This document shows positions 42,660 to 52,131 of a stretch of DNA of 64,000 nucleotides, in pieces. Numbering within the stretch: position 1 is the first letter of the stretch; each line of letters opens with the position of its first letter. Source of the stretch: Rahnella rivi (GTDB lineage Bacteria; Pseudomonadota; Gammaproteobacteria; Enterobacterales; Enterobacteriaceae); the NCBI RefSeq assembly GCF_019049655.1, contig NZ_JAFMOX010000066.1, positions 124,001 to 188,000 on the forward strand. Reading direction: 5' to 3'. Below the pieces are notes generated by a model. It had not been told where the DNA came from and made no database searches. It saw only the letters and a program-made list of their open reading frames with translations. The translations under genes and the position numbers were made by a program.

Positions 42660-44234
42660 TTATTGCGAAATCACTACGCGATTGCGCCCTTCTTTCTTAG
42701 CTCTGTACAGCGCTTCATCCGCGCGCTTCAGCGCTTTGTCAGGCTCGCCCTGTTGCTGATTCCAGTATGCGACGCCGAGGGAAATGGTGATCGGCTGAAT
42801 GCCTGGCAACATCAGCGTTTCTACATTTTGTCGCAGACGTTCAGCAATCATTCCCGCTTCTGCAAGCGGCGTTCCCGGCAGCAAGACCAGAAACTCTTCG
42901 CCCCCCACACGGCACAAAATATCGCTTTCACGCGCACTGTGACGAATCTGCTCAGCCAGTGACTTGATCACTTCATCGCCGATATCATGGCCGTAAGAGT
43001 CGTTAATTGCCTTAAAGTGATCGATATCGAGCGTGATGGCGGAAAACTGCTGACGCAGTTGTACAACGCTTTCGAGCGTCATCGCCAGCCCCCGTCGGTT
43101 GAACAAACCGGTCATCGGGTCAGTCTGTGTCTCGAATTTCAGCTTGCCGATTTTCTTTTGCAGCAGGCTGATGCCAATCAGCAACGCGCGCTTGAGCTGC
43201 GTAGATTCGAAATACCAGGAAGGAATTTCGCGAATATTGCTCGAAACATCCGGCTTATCCATCTCATTGGCGCTTCGCGCAAGCAGCCAGAGAGGCCGCG
43301 CGATTAATCGGGAGAATAGCCAGACAATCAACAGCGTGACAATCGCCAGTGGCGTCAGATGCCGGAGAACTTTATACATCAGCCCCTCAAGCGGTTTTAG
43401 CGTGGCGTCGGTGGGGCGCTGCGTGACAATCTCCCACCCCGATGACGGAACCACCGCATACCCGGCCAGCATCGCCTTGCCGGCGAGGTTAGTGACCATC
43501 AGGCTACCGTTGGCACTGCTTTTTGGCGCCTCCGTCAGAGGGCGCGGCTTGACCACTTCTCCGACACGATTTGCATCCGGGTGATAAAGAATGCGCCGTT
43601 CATTATCAAGCACGGCGATATAAGAACCATCGCGGTAATAATGCTCGCCCAGCAGCTCGTTCAGGATGCTTTTCTGCCGCAAATAAATGGTGCCGCCAAT
43701 GTAGCCCAGGTATTCCCCTTGCTCAGAGACTACCGGCGTTGAAATAACGATCACCAGGTTTTTAGCCAGAGAAATATAGGGCTTGCTGATCATTGGCCGT
43801 CGCATTTTGAGGGCTTCCAGCGCGCCCGGCGTGTTCACCGTATGGCCGATAAGTTGCAGACTGTCAGGCGAGGTCGCGAGGATCTTTCCTTTCATGTTGG
43901 TGATCACGACCGAGTTAAAACTGTCGGTCTGATACTTCAGACGGGCGGTTTCTGCCTGCAATATTTTGGGATCGTCAAAATGACTCGCTGCGATAACACT
44001 GCTGTAAGCGAGCTGCTTTTGCATGCTTTTCAAAAACTGTTCAGTGCTGGCCGCCAGTTTTGCGGCATAGACACGGTTCTCTTCAAGCGTATTGTCGATT
44101 AACAACTGGCGCTGGACGCTGTAGCTGGCATAGAAGCTGTTTGCCAGCGTCACGAAGGCGCTCATGACGGCTAAACTGAGGATCAGGCGTCGAAGATCGA
44201 TACGAAACAAGGAGTTGGAAAGGAATAAGCGCAA
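42660..44234 (-). CDS. membrane diguanylate cyclase with periplasmic Cache sensor
   Basis: 524 residues. First span ~17-37, a periplasmic double-Cache domain ~38-285 (GSYIAVLDNERRILYHPDAN in part, SGWEIVTQRP), second span ~293-312, a short linker, and GGDEF at ~360-524. The active site reads GGEEF, and RESD five residues before it is an intact RxxD inhibitory site. The metal-binding DIDHFKAINDSYGHDIGDEV is present. It should make c-di-GMP in response to an extracellular small molecule, opposing the phosphodiesterase at 21.8 kb. Not obviously one of the E. coli cyclases in this place. Confidence 0.92.
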   Translation of the reverse strand: MRLFLSNSLFRIDLRRLILSLAVMSAFVTLANSFYASYSVQRQLLIDNTLEENRVYAAKLAASTEQFLKSMQKQLAYSSVIAASHFDDPKILQAETARLKYQTDSFNSVVITNMKGKILATSPDSLQLIGHTVNTPGALEALKMRRPMISKPYISLAKNLVIVISTPVVSEQGEYLGYIGGTIYLRQKSILNELLGEHYYRDGSYIAVLDNERRILYHPDANRVGEVVKPRPLTEAPKSSANGSLMVTNLAGKAMLAGYAVVPSSGWEIVTQRPTDATLKPLEGLMYKVLRHLTPLAIVTLLIVWLFSRLIARPLWLLARSANEMDKPDVSSNIREIPSWYFESTQLKRALLIGISLLQKKIGKLKFETQTDPMTGLFNRRGLAMTLESVVQLRQQFSAITLDIDHFKAINDSYGHDIGDEVIKSLAEQIRHSARESDILCRVGGEEFLVLLPGTPLAEAGMIAERLRQNVETLMLPGIQPITISLGVAYWNQQQGEPDKALKRADEALYRAKKEGRNRVVISQ

Positions 44235-44338
44235 CGAGAATTCAATCCACTGTCAAAAAAGTGGCTCATATTTAACACCCGCGGCCCGGATGCACAATAA
44301 GGCTGAAAAAATAAACAATAAGCCCATGAAAATGAGAT

Positions 44339-44366
44339 AAAAAAAGGGAACCCTCAGGTTCCCTCA
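44339..44366 (-). terminator. terminator of icd
   Basis: On the minus strand AGGGAACC-TGAG-GGTTCCCT followed by seven T residues, about 40 bases after the icd stop. Confidence 0.9.
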
Positions 44367-44406
44367 GATAGCGTTAATCAGGCATCAGATTCTGATGACT
44401 GTCAGC

Positions 44407-45660
44407 TTACATATTGGCGATCATGTCGTCGGCAAACTCGCTGCATTTACGCAGCTTAGCGCCTTCCATCAGACGTTCGAAATCGTAAGTCACGGTTTTA
44501 GCCGCGATTGCGCCTTCCATGCCTTTCACGATCAGGTCTGCCGCTTCGAACCATTCCATATGACGCAGCATCATCTCTGCAGACAGAATGATGGAACCTG
44601 GGTTCACTTTATCCTGACCCGCATATTTCGGTGCCGTACCATGAGTGGCTTCGAACAGCGCGCAATCAGAACCGATGTTTGCGCCCGGTGCGATACCGAT
44701 GCCGCCAACCTGTGCCGCCAGGGCATCAGAGATGTAGTCACCGTTCAGGTTCATACAGGCAATAACGTCGTATTCAGCAGGACGCAGCAGGATCTGTTGC
44801 AGGAAGGCATCAGCGATGACGTCTTTGATGATGATGTCTTTACCATTGTTCGGGTTCTTGATTTTCACCCACGGGCCGCCATCGATCAGCTCACCGCCGA
44901 ACTCTTCACGCGCCAGCTGGTAGCCCCAATCCTTGAAGGCACCTTCGGTGAACTTCATGATGTTGCCTTTGTGAACCAGCGTCAGTGAATCACGATCGTT
45001 AGTGATGGTGTATTCAATCGCCGCACGAACCAGACGCTTAGTGCCTTCTTCGGAGCAAGGTTTGATGCCGATACCGCATTCCTGTGGGAAACGGATTTTC
45101 TTCACACCCATTTCGTCTTGCAGGAATTTGATCACTTTGTCGGCTTCAGCAGAGCCGGCTTTCCATTCGATACCCGCATAGATATCTTCGGAGTTTTCAC
45201 GGAAAATCACCATATCGGTATCTTCCGGACGTTTAACCGGGCTTGGCGTGCCGGTGTAATAACGCACCGGACGCAGACAGATGTACAGATCGAGCTGCTG
45301 GCGAAGGGCTACGTTCAGGGAGCGAATGCCGCCGCCAACTGGCGTAGTCAGTGGGCCTTTGATAGCAACACGGTAATCACGGATCAGATCCAGAGTTTCT
45401 TCTGGCAGCCATACGTCTTTGCCGTACAGTTCTACTGATTTCTCACCGGTGTAGATTTCCATCCAGGAGATTTTACGCTCACCTTTGTAGGCTTTCTGAA
45501 CTGCCGCATCAACAACCTTGATCATGGCTGGAGTCACGTCAACGCCGATACCATCACCTTCGATGAATGGGATCACAGGATTATTAGGAATAACCAGTTT
45601 ACCCTGAGCGTCTACTGTAATCTTTTTACCTTCAGCCGGAACAACTACTTTGCTTTCCAT
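44407..45660 (-). CDS. icd: NADP-dependent isocitrate dehydrogenase
   Basis: 417 residues from ATG 45660 with AAGGAGAGG upstream; E. coli Icd has 416 and also starts MESKVVVP. Active-site RSLNVALRQ carries the regulatory Ser phosphorylated by AceK; NADP-binding LFEATHGTAPKYAGQ and the metal-binding Asp residues (MNLNGDYISDALAAQ) are conserved. It oxidises isocitrate to 2-oxoglutarate in the TCA cycle. Divergent from rluE as in E. coli. No prophage of the e14 type is inserted in its 3' end. Confidence 0.98.
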   Translation of the reverse strand: MESKVVVPAEGKKITVDAQGKLVIPNNPVIPFIEGDGIGVDVTPAMIKVVDAAVQKAYKGERKISWMEIYTGEKSVELYGKDVWLPEETLDLIRDYRVAIKGPLTTPVGGGIRSLNVALRQQLDLYICLRPVRYYTGTPSPVKRPEDTDMVIFRENSEDIYAGIEWKAGSAEADKVIKFLQDEMGVKKIRFPQECGIGIKPCSEEGTKRLVRAAIEYTITNDRDSLTLVHKGNIMKFTEGAFKDWGYQLAREEFGGELIDGGPWVKIKNPNNGKDIIIKDVIADAFLQQILLRPAEYDVIACMNLNGDYISDALAAQVGGIGIAPGANIGSDCALFEATHGTAPKYAGQDKVNPGSIILSAEMMLRHMEWFEAADLIVKGMEGAIAAKTVTYDFERLMEGAKLRKCSEFADDMIANM

Positions 45661-45786
45661 TAACCTCTCCTTCGAGCGCATTTTTGTTAAAAATTTGTAA
45701 GATGCCGGTTGATACTACTCGAATATTTCCCGCTAGCCAATCCGAAACATTTTTCAAGTATAATGCGCTAATTCTCTCTAACTTCA

Positions 45787-46419
45787 ATGCCTATGAACCC
45801 GCTATCTTTTAAAAATCACAACGTTAAACGTTTCAGCAAACGGCCTGCCAAAGAACAATCTGCCCCAAAAGGGCCGAGAAAAGTGATTCTCTTCAATAAA
45901 CCGTTCGATGTACTGCCACAATTCACTGATGAGGCCGGTCGCGCGACACTAAAGGATTACATTTCGTTAACAGATGTCTATGCCGCAGGCCGTCTGGATC
46001 GCGACAGCGAAGGTTTACTGGTGTTGACCAACGATGGCAAACTGCAGGCTGCGCTGACACAACCGGGCAAGCGTACCGGGAAGATTTACTATGTTCAGGT
46101 CGAGGGTGAACCCGATGCTGCGGCGGTTGTGGCGCTGCGTGAGGGCGTGGTGCTGAAAGATGGTGCCACCCTGCCCGCTGGCGCTGAAATCGTTGATGAA
46201 CCGGAATGGTTATGGCCGCGTCATCCGCCAATCCGTGAGCGCAAAGCGATCCCCACTGCGTGGTTGAAAATCACGTTGTACGAGGGGAGAAACCGCCAGG
46301 TGCGCCGCATGACGGCACACGTGGGTTTTCCGACGCTGCGTCTTATCCGTTACAGCATGGGCGAGTTTACACTCGGCGACTTACAACCCGGCCAATGGAA
46401 GGAAATTTCACATGTTTAA
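45787..46419 (+). CDS. rluE: 23S rRNA pseudouridine(2457) synthase
   Basis: 210 residues (217 in E. coli). RsuA-type synthase without an S4 domain; catalytic Asp in AAGRLDRDSEGLLVLTN, plus GKRTGKIYYVQVEG and LYEGRNRQVRRM. It forms pseudouridine 2457 in 23S rRNA. A second ATG six bases further in is also possible. Overlaps nudJ by 8 bases, so the pair is coupled. Confidence 0.95.
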   Translation: MPMNPLSFKNHNVKRFSKRPAKEQSAPKGPRKVILFNKPFDVLPQFTDEAGRATLKDYISLTDVYAAGRLDRDSEGLLVLTNDGKLQAALTQPGKRTGKIYYVQVEGEPDAAAVVALREGVVLKDGATLPAGAEIVDEPEWLWPRHPPIRERKAIPTAWLKITLYEGRNRQVRRMTAHVGFPTLRLIRYSMGEFTLGDLQPGQWKEISHV

Positions 46420-46858
46420 ACCGCACGTTACCGTTGCCTGCGTCGTACAGGCTCAGGGAAAATTTCTGGTGGTGGAAGAAACCGTCCACGGTAAAGTCAC
46501 CTGGAATCAGCCCGCCGGTCATCTGGAAGCTGACGAAACATTAATCAGCGCCGCGAAACGTGAATTATATGAAGAAACGGGCATTCATGCCGAACCTCAG
46601 TCGTTCCTTGGTCTGCACCAGTGGCAGGCACCGGACGGCACGCCCTTCCTGCGTTTCGCCTTCGTGATTGATCTGCCACACATGTCCGACACCGCGCCGC
46701 AGGACGACGACATCGATCAGTGCCGCTGGGTCACTGCCGAAGAGATTATGGGTTCCTCACAGTTGCGCTCGCCGCTGGTGGCGGAAAGCATCCGCTGTTA
46801 TCAGCAATCCCCGCGTTACCCTCTGGAAATCCTGCACAATTTCAACCTGCCGGAATAA
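46412..46858 (+). CDS. nudJ: Nudix phosphatase NudJ
   Basis: 148 residues. The Nudix box covers GHLEADETLISAAKRELYEE then TGI at ~37-59. NudJ hydrolyses HMP-PP, thiamine pyrophosphate and nucleoside di/triphosphates. Its start lies inside the rluE end (8-base overlap), the E. coli arrangement. A long hairpin (46866-46910) follows the stop, then mnmA. Confidence 0.94.
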   Translation: MFKPHVTVACVVQAQGKFLVVEETVHGKVTWNQPAGHLEADETLISAAKRELYEETGIHAEPQSFLGLHQWQAPDGTPFLRFAFVIDLPHMSDTAPQDDDIDQCRWVTAEEIMGSSQLRSPLVAESIRCYQQSPRYPLEILHNFNLPE

Positions 46859-46865
46859 CCTGCCG

Positions 46866-46910
46866 GGCCGGTTGTTGCTTTCCTGTGAATCAGCGATGCA
46901 GCAACCGGCC
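46866..46910 (+). terminator. hairpin between nudJ and mnmA
   Basis: GGCCGGTTGTTGC pairs with GCAGCAACCGGCC (12 Watson-Crick pairs and one G-T) around a 19-base loop, eight bases after the stop. No T-run follows. Confidence 0.5.
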
Positions 46911-47078
46911 TGACGTGATAAAATTTCGCGCGTTCTTTTTTGCGTAATCTTTAAGAAGTAACCGATGTCCGGGTTGCTGTGGTGTTTTTTGTCGCGCGCG
47001 GCCTTCATCCTCGTGGGACAAATACCCTGAAAAACACCGTCAGCGCCGGGCAATTAATTCCTATGTTTCGGGACTATT

Positions 47079-48188
47079 ATGTCTGACAACAGCCAGAAAA
47101 AAGTGATCGTCGGGATGTCCGGCGGTGTCGATTCCTCTGTATCTGCCTACCTTTTGCAACAGCAGGGTTATCAGGTCGAGGGTCTCTTCATGAAAAATTG
47201 GGAAGAGGATGACGACGAAGAGTATTGCACAGCAGCCACCGACCTCGCCGATGCGCAGGCCGTGTGCGACAAACTGGGCATTGAACTGCACACCGTGAAT
47301 TTCGCGGCGGAATATTGGGACAACGTGTTCGAATTATTCCTCGAAGAATATAAAGCCGGACGCACGCCGAACCCGGATATTCTGTGCAACAAAGAAATCA
47401 AATTTAAAGCCTTCCTCGAATTTGCGGCAGAAGATTTGGGCGCGGATTACATCGCGACCGGTCACTATGTGCGCCGTCAGGATATCGACGGTGTCAGCCA
47501 TTTGCTGCGTGGCGTTGATGGCAACAAAGATCAGAGTTATTTCCTCTACACGCTCGGTCACGAACAGGTCGCACAAAGCCTGTTCCCGGTGGGTGAACTG
47601 GAAAAACCGGAAGTCCGCCGCATCGCGGAAGAACTGGATCTGATCACTGCTAAGAAAAAAGACTCTACCGGCATCTGTTTTATCGGTGAGCGTAAATTCC
47701 GTGATTTCCTTGGCCGCTATCTGCCTGCACAACCGGGCGTGATTAAAAGCGTTGATGGTCAGGTCATGGGCCAGCATCAGGGGCTGATGTATCACACGCT
47801 TGGTCAGCGTAAAGGTCTGGGTATCGGCGGCCAGAAAGACGGCAGCGAAGAGCCGTGGTACACGGTGGAAAAGGATGTGGAAAACAACATTCTTTACGTC
47901 GCGCAAGGCCACGAGCACCCGCGTCTGATGAACGTCGGTCTGATTGCCCAGCAGTTGCACTGGGTCGATCGCAAAACGCTGACCGCCCCGCTGACCTGTA
48001 CGGTGAAAACCCGTTATCGCCAGGAAGATATTCCCTGTGTGGTGACACCGCTCGGCGAAGACCGCATTGAAGTGCGTTTTGATGCGCCTGTTGCGGCCGT
48101 GACACCCGGCCAGTCAGCGGTATTTTACCTCGGTGAAATCTGTCTGGGCGGCGGCATTATCGAACAACGCCTGCCACTTCAGGTCTGA
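47079..48188 (+). CDS. mnmA: tRNA-specific 2-thiouridylase
   Basis: 369 residues. PP-loop GMSGGVDSSVSAYLL at ~13; catalytic Cys in NPDILCNKEIKF near 102 and in DSTGICFIGERKF near 199; C-terminal beta-barrel. MnmA takes sulfur from the IscS-TusABCDE relay and thiolates U34 of Lys, Glu and Gln tRNAs. Upstream of hflD and purB as in E. coli. Confidence 0.97.
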   Translation: MSDNSQKKVIVGMSGGVDSSVSAYLLQQQGYQVEGLFMKNWEEDDDEEYCTAATDLADAQAVCDKLGIELHTVNFAAEYWDNVFELFLEEYKAGRTPNPDILCNKEIKFKAFLEFAAEDLGADYIATGHYVRRQDIDGVSHLLRGVDGNKDQSYFLYTLGHEQVAQSLFPVGELEKPEVRRIAEELDLITAKKKDSTGICFIGERKFRDFLGRYLPAQPGVIKSVDGQVMGQHQGLMYHTLGQRKGLGIGGQKDGSEEPWYTVEKDVENNILYVAQGHEHPRLMNVGLIAQQLHWVDRKTLTAPLTCTVKTRYRQEDIPCVVTPLGEDRIEVRFDAPVAAVTPGQSAVFYLGEICLGGGIIEQRLPLQV

Positions 48189-48380
48189 TACTGAACAATC
48201 TGGCGCATGAATACGGGACGCTTTCGGGCGTCCCGCTTTATTTCTGCCCGCCTGTGACGTTCTGCACTGATTCCGAACTGTGTTTAGGGGCAGTTTTATG
48301 GCATGATCTGTCGCCAATAGTTTGGGCTATTTTCTTTGGCACCGCGTCTCATCGTTTCGAAAACGCTTACAGGAGTAAAC

Positions 48381-49007
48381 GTGGCTAAAAATTACTATGA
48401 CATTACGCTGGCATTGGCGGGGATCTGTCAGGCAGCACGCCTGGTTCAGCAACTGGCACATGACGGTCAGTGCGCTCAGGAAGAAATGTCAGTTTCACTG
48501 CGCAGCCTGCTGGAGATGAATCCGGCGTCCACGCTGGCGGTGTACGGTAATAATGAAGCCAATTTGAAGATGGGGCTGGAGACACTGTTAGGCGTGCTCA
48601 ACGCCAACCGTCAGGGGCCGGGCGCTGAGTTAACGCGCTACGCATTAAGCCTGATGGTGCTGGAGCGCAAGCTTTATGCCAATAAGCCGGCGATGAATCA
48701 GCTTGGTGAACGCATCGATCAGCTCGACCGCCAGCTGGCACATTATGAGCTTGAATCCGACACCATGATAAGTTCACTGGCCTCAATTTATGTCGATGTC
48801 GTCAGCCCGGCCGGTCCGCGTATTCAGGTGACCGGTTCACCGGCCATTTTACAAAATTCTCAGGTGCAGGCGAAGGTTCGCGCTATTTTACTGGCCGGTA
48901 TCCGTTCCGCTGTGCTGTGGCATCAGGTCGGCGGTGGCCGCCTGCAGCTGATGTTTTCCCGTAATCGTCTGTTTGAACAGGCGAAAAATATTCTCGCTCA
49001 TTGTTAA
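48381..49007 (+). CDS. hflD: high-frequency lysogenization protein HflD
   Basis: 208 residues from GTG 48381 (AGGAG 6 bases upstream); the frame opens earlier but the E. coli protein starts at the equivalent of MAKNYYDITLALAGICQAAR. All-helical protein, conserved EMSVSLRSLLEMNPASTL and GPRIQVTGSPAIL. In E. coli HflD binds lambda CII and speeds its decay, and lies between mnmA and purB. Ends 23 bases before the purB ATG. Confidence 0.95.
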   Translation: MAKNYYDITLALAGICQAARLVQQLAHDGQCAQEEMSVSLRSLLEMNPASTLAVYGNNEANLKMGLETLLGVLNANRQGPGAELTRYALSLMVLERKLYANKPAMNQLGERIDQLDRQLAHYELESDTMISSLASIYVDVVSPAGPRIQVTGSPAILQNSQVQAKVRAILLAGIRSAVLWHQVGGGRLQLMFSRNRLFEQAKNILAHC

Positions 49008-49030
49008 TAAGATCCCAGGAGTTGCTACCG

Positions 49031-50401
49031 ATGGAATTATCCTCACTGACCGCCGTTTCCCCCGTTGATGGACGCTACGGTGATAAAGTCAGCGCGCTGC
49101 GCACTATTTTCAGCGAATTTGGCCTGCTGAAATTCCGTGTGCAGGTTGAAGTACGTTGGCTGCAAAAACTGGCCGCCTGTGCAGAAATCAAGGAAGTTCC
49201 TGCTTTTGATGCCGACGCAAACGCTTTCCTTGACCAGTTAGTGGCCAATTTCGATGTCAACGATGCGCAGCGCATCAAAGACATCGAAAAGACCACCAAC
49301 CATGACGTCAAAGCGGTGGAATATTTCCTGAAAGAAAAAGTGGCTGCCATCCCTGCCCTGCACGCGGTGTCTGAGTTCATCCACTTCGCCTGCACCTCCG
49401 AAGACATCAATAACCTGTCCCACGCGCTGATGCTGCAAACGGCACGTCAGGACGTTGTACTGCCGTACTGGAAACAAATCATTGATGCGGTCAAAGGTCT
49501 GGCGCACAAATACCGCGACATTCCGCTGCTTTCACGCACCCACGGCCAGCCTGCGACGCCATCCACCATCGGTAAAGAACTGGCTAACGTCGCTTATCGT
49601 ATGGATCGCCAGTTTAAGCAGCTGGAAAACGTTGAAATTCTGGGGAAAATCAACGGTGCTGTCGGCAACTATAATGCCCACATCGTTGCCTATCCGGAAG
49701 TGGACTGGCACCAGTTCAGCGAAGAGTTTGTGACCTCTTTAGGCGTGACATGGAACCCGTACACCACGCAGATCGAACCGCATGATTACATCGCGGAATT
49801 GTTCGACTGCGTGGCGCGTTTCAACACCATTCTGATCGACTTCGACCGCGACATCTGGGGTTACATTGCCCTGAACCACTTCAAACAGCGCACCATCGCT
49901 GGCGAAATCGGTTCTTCCACCATGCCGCACAAAGTCAACCCAATCGACTTTGAAAACTCAGAAGGTAACCTGGGTCTGTCCAACGCCGTATTGCAGCACC
50001 TGGCGAGCAAACTGCCGGTATCACGCTGGCAGCGCGACCTGACCGACTCCACCGTACTGCGTAACCTCGGCGTGGGTCTGGGCTATGCGCTGATCGCCTA
50101 TCAGGCAACCATGAAAGGCGTCAGCAAGCTGGAAGTGAACGAAGCGAATCTGGCGAATGAACTGGATCACAACTGGGAAGTGCTGGCCGAGCCAATCCAG
50201 ACCGTGATGCGCCGTTATGGCATTGAAAAACCTTATGAAAAACTGAAAGAACTGACACGCGGCAAGCGTGTTGATGCTGCGGGTATGCAGACGTTCATCG
50301 ATTCTCTCGAATTACCGGAGGAAGAGAAAGTCCGCCTGAAAGCCATGACACCGGGCAATTACATTGGCCGTGCAGCCAAAATGGTTGATGAACTGAAGTA
50401 A
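49031..50401 (+). CDS. purB: adenylosuccinate lyase
   Basis: 456 residues from ATG 49031, the E. coli length. Fumarase-superfamily signatures: TNHDVKAVEYFLK, HFACTSEDINNLS, SRTHGQPATPSTIGKELAN (19) and the signature loop GSSTMPHKVNPIDFENSEGN (20) with the catalytic Ser. It catalyses two steps of purine synthesis (SAICAR to AICAR, adenylosuccinate to AMP). A PurR box lies inside the gene. Terminator 10 bases after the stop. Confidence 0.98.
   Translation: MELSSLTAVSPVDGRYGDKVSALRTIFSEFGLLKFRVQVEVRWLQKLAACAEIKEVPAFDADANAFLDQLVANFDVNDAQRIKDIEKTTNHDVKAVEYFLKEKVAAIPALHAVSEFIHFACTSEDINNLSHALMLQTARQDVVLPYWKQIIDAVKGLAHKYRDIPLLSRTHGQPATPSTIGKELANVAYRMDRQFKQLENVEILGKINGAVGNYNAHIVAYPEVDWHQFSEEFVTSLGVTWNPYTTQIEPHDYIAELFDCVARFNTILIDFDRDIWGYIALNHFKQRTIAGEIGSSTMPHKVNPIDFENSEGNLGLSNAVLQHLASKLPVSRWQRDLTDSTVLRNLGVGLGYALIAYQATMKGVSKLEVNEANLANELDHNWEVLAEPIQTVMRRYGIEKPYEKLKELTRGKRVDAAGMQTFIDSLELPEEEKVRLKAMTPGNYIGRAAKMVDELK
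49215..49230 (+). promoter_or_regulatory. intragenic PurR box in purB
   Basis: ACGCAAACGCTTTCCT differs from the PurR consensus ACGCAAACGTTTTCNT at one position. It starts in codon 62, the same codon region as the E. coli purB site, where bound PurR blocks elongating RNA polymerase. Confidence 0.85.
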
Positions 50402-50410
50402 TGTTCTCTT

Positions 50411-50450
50411 CACGGACGCGCCAGCTCAGCGGGCGCGTCCGTGTTGTTTG
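50411..50450 (+). terminator. terminator of purB
   Basis: CACGGACGCGCC pairs perfectly with GGCGCGTCCGTG (12 bp, 9-base loop), followed by TTGTTTG. Confidence 0.75.
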
Positions 50451-50456
50451 TAAGGC

Positions 50457-51821
50457 TTAACTCTGGGTCTGGAATTTACTTTGACGCAAATCGCCGATGA
50501 TGTCGTTCATCCGGTCTTCCGTTAAACGGTAATAGCGGATGGAGAACGCGGTAATCAGATAGAAAATTGCCGGTAAAACGGTAAACAGAATTAATACACC
50601 CCGTATCGCTTCAGCTGACTGTTGTTCAACGCCTGCCTGATAACCAAACCATGCCAGCCCCCAACCTGTCAGCGCACCACCGATTGCCACGCCGAGTTTA
50701 ATGACGAAAATATTCGCCGCAATATTCATGCCCGTAATACGACGTTGCGTTTTCCACTCGCCATAGTTATTGGCATCGGTAATCATTGACCATTGCAGCG
50801 GTGCATTTATACCCTGTAATAAATTCAGCGCGATATGCACGATAAATGCGGGGATCCAATATTCTGTTGGCAGTACAAAGAATAATAACCCGACCAGCGC
50901 ACTTAATACGTTAACCCACACGGAAGCGCGGATTTTACACATCCAGGTACCCAGTGATTTCGCGAATAAACTCCCGATAACAGAAGCGACTGTCGTTGCC
51001 AGCATAAAGATGGAAATAATACCGCTGCCCTGATGCAACACATATTGCACGAAATACACCAGCAGGCTTCCGCGAACTACTACCCCACAAAGCATGGCAA
51101 GATTATAGACAGACAGGATCCGCCACTGGTCATTTTTCATCAAAATACGCACGTCCCGAAGGATATTCATATTCTCTTCTTTGACCGGCGTAATACGCTC
51201 GCGCGTCGTCAGGAAGCAGGTCAGGAACATCAGGCAACCAATCACACCAAAAATCCCCATCGCCCACTGCATGCCGGTAGCACGATCGCCGGGAGCGATA
51301 AAATCAGCCAGCGGCAGGATGAGTGCAGTCCCCATTGCGCCACCGATAGGAGCAATCGCAAAGCGCCAGGACTGGAGTGACAGGTTGTCCTGCGGGTCTG
51401 CGGTAATTGCTGCGCCTAACGAACAGTAAGGGATATTGATTGCCGTATACATGATGGTCATGAAGATATAGGCCAGCACCGCATAAACAATTTTGGCCGT
51501 TTGTCCGAAGTCAGGTGTGGAATACACCAATACGCAACTCACGGCAAAAGGCACACAAATAATCAGTAACCAAGGGCGGAAACGCCCCCAGCGACTTTTC
51601 GTCTGATCGGCAATTGCGCCCATTATCGGATCAGTAATCGCATCAAGTATGCGCACCACCAAAAATAGCGTGCCCATCACGGCGGGAGAAAGCCCGTAAA
51701 TATTAGTATAAAAGTAAGCCAGAATAGCGACAGAGGAATCAAAAACGATATGGCTTGCCGCATCACCTAATCCAAAACCCAGCTTTTCTTTGTTGGTGAT
51801 CCTTTCAGTTAACGCTGACAT
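50457..51821 (-). CDS. GPH-family glycoside/cation symporter
   Basis: 454 residues, twelve predicted spans. The N-terminal KLGFGLGDAASHIVFDSSVA, the DAITDPIMGAIADQTKSRWG (20) loop and RFRPWLL are hallmarks of the GPH family (MelB, UidB, YicJ). It imports a glycoside with H+ or Na+. Divergent from the GH3 glycosidase gene with a shared 310-base control region, so the pair is very probably an uptake-plus-hydrolysis unit. The sugar is not evident. Confidence 0.9.
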   Translation of the reverse strand: MSALTERITNKEKLGFGLGDAASHIVFDSSVAILAYFYTNIYGLSPAVMGTLFLVVRILDAITDPIMGAIADQTKSRWGRFRPWLLIICVPFAVSCVLVYSTPDFGQTAKIVYAVLAYIFMTIMYTAINIPYCSLGAAITADPQDNLSLQSWRFAIAPIGGAMGTALILPLADFIAPGDRATGMQWAMGIFGVIGCLMFLTCFLTTRERITPVKEENMNILRDVRILMKNDQWRILSVYNLAMLCGVVVRGSLLVYFVQYVLHQGSGIISIFMLATTVASVIGSLFAKSLGTWMCKIRASVWVNVLSALVGLLFFVLPTEYWIPAFIVHIALNLLQGINAPLQWSMITDANNYGEWKTQRRITGMNIAANIFVIKLGVAIGGALTGWGLAWFGYQAGVEQQSAEAIRGVLILFTVLPAIFYLITAFSIRYYRLTEDRMNDIIGDLRQSKFQTQS

Positions 51822-51922
51822 GCATTCACCTTAATTTTTAAATTAGAATTCCTTTGTCTTTATAATTCCTGACATTGAGGCGGGATATTCTGATATTTCA
51901 CTTATGTTTTATGCTTTTAATC

Positions 51923-51997
51923 AAATGTGACGCAGACACGGCTTATTCCTGCTTTTTGTAATAAACAAAATTAATATATTCGAGCCGCATCACATTT
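51923..51997. promoter_or_regulatory. divergent control region with CRP-like half sites
   Basis: AAATGTGA at 51923-51930 and TCACATTT at 51990-51997 are perfect outer CRP half sites, each with a poorly matched partner half. They lie in the gap between the divergent transporter and glycosidase genes. Catabolite control is plausible; no specific regulator site was recognised. Confidence 0.35.
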
Positions 51998-52131
51998 AAG
52001 GGAGAAAACCAAAAAACATAAGTTGGATGGCGGTTTCGGCAATTGTTGTGTTTGCTTTGCGCTACCAATATTGATGGTCAGAAAACATATCCGCGCCGTC
52101 GTGCGGATGGCAACACTTACAAGGGGAAAGC

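Noticed and set aside
48283..48300. TGTTTA-GGGGC-AGTTTT, a PhoP-box-like repeat upstream of hflD
   Set aside because: Second half is imperfect and no -10 lies at the proper distance; hflD is not a known PhoP target.
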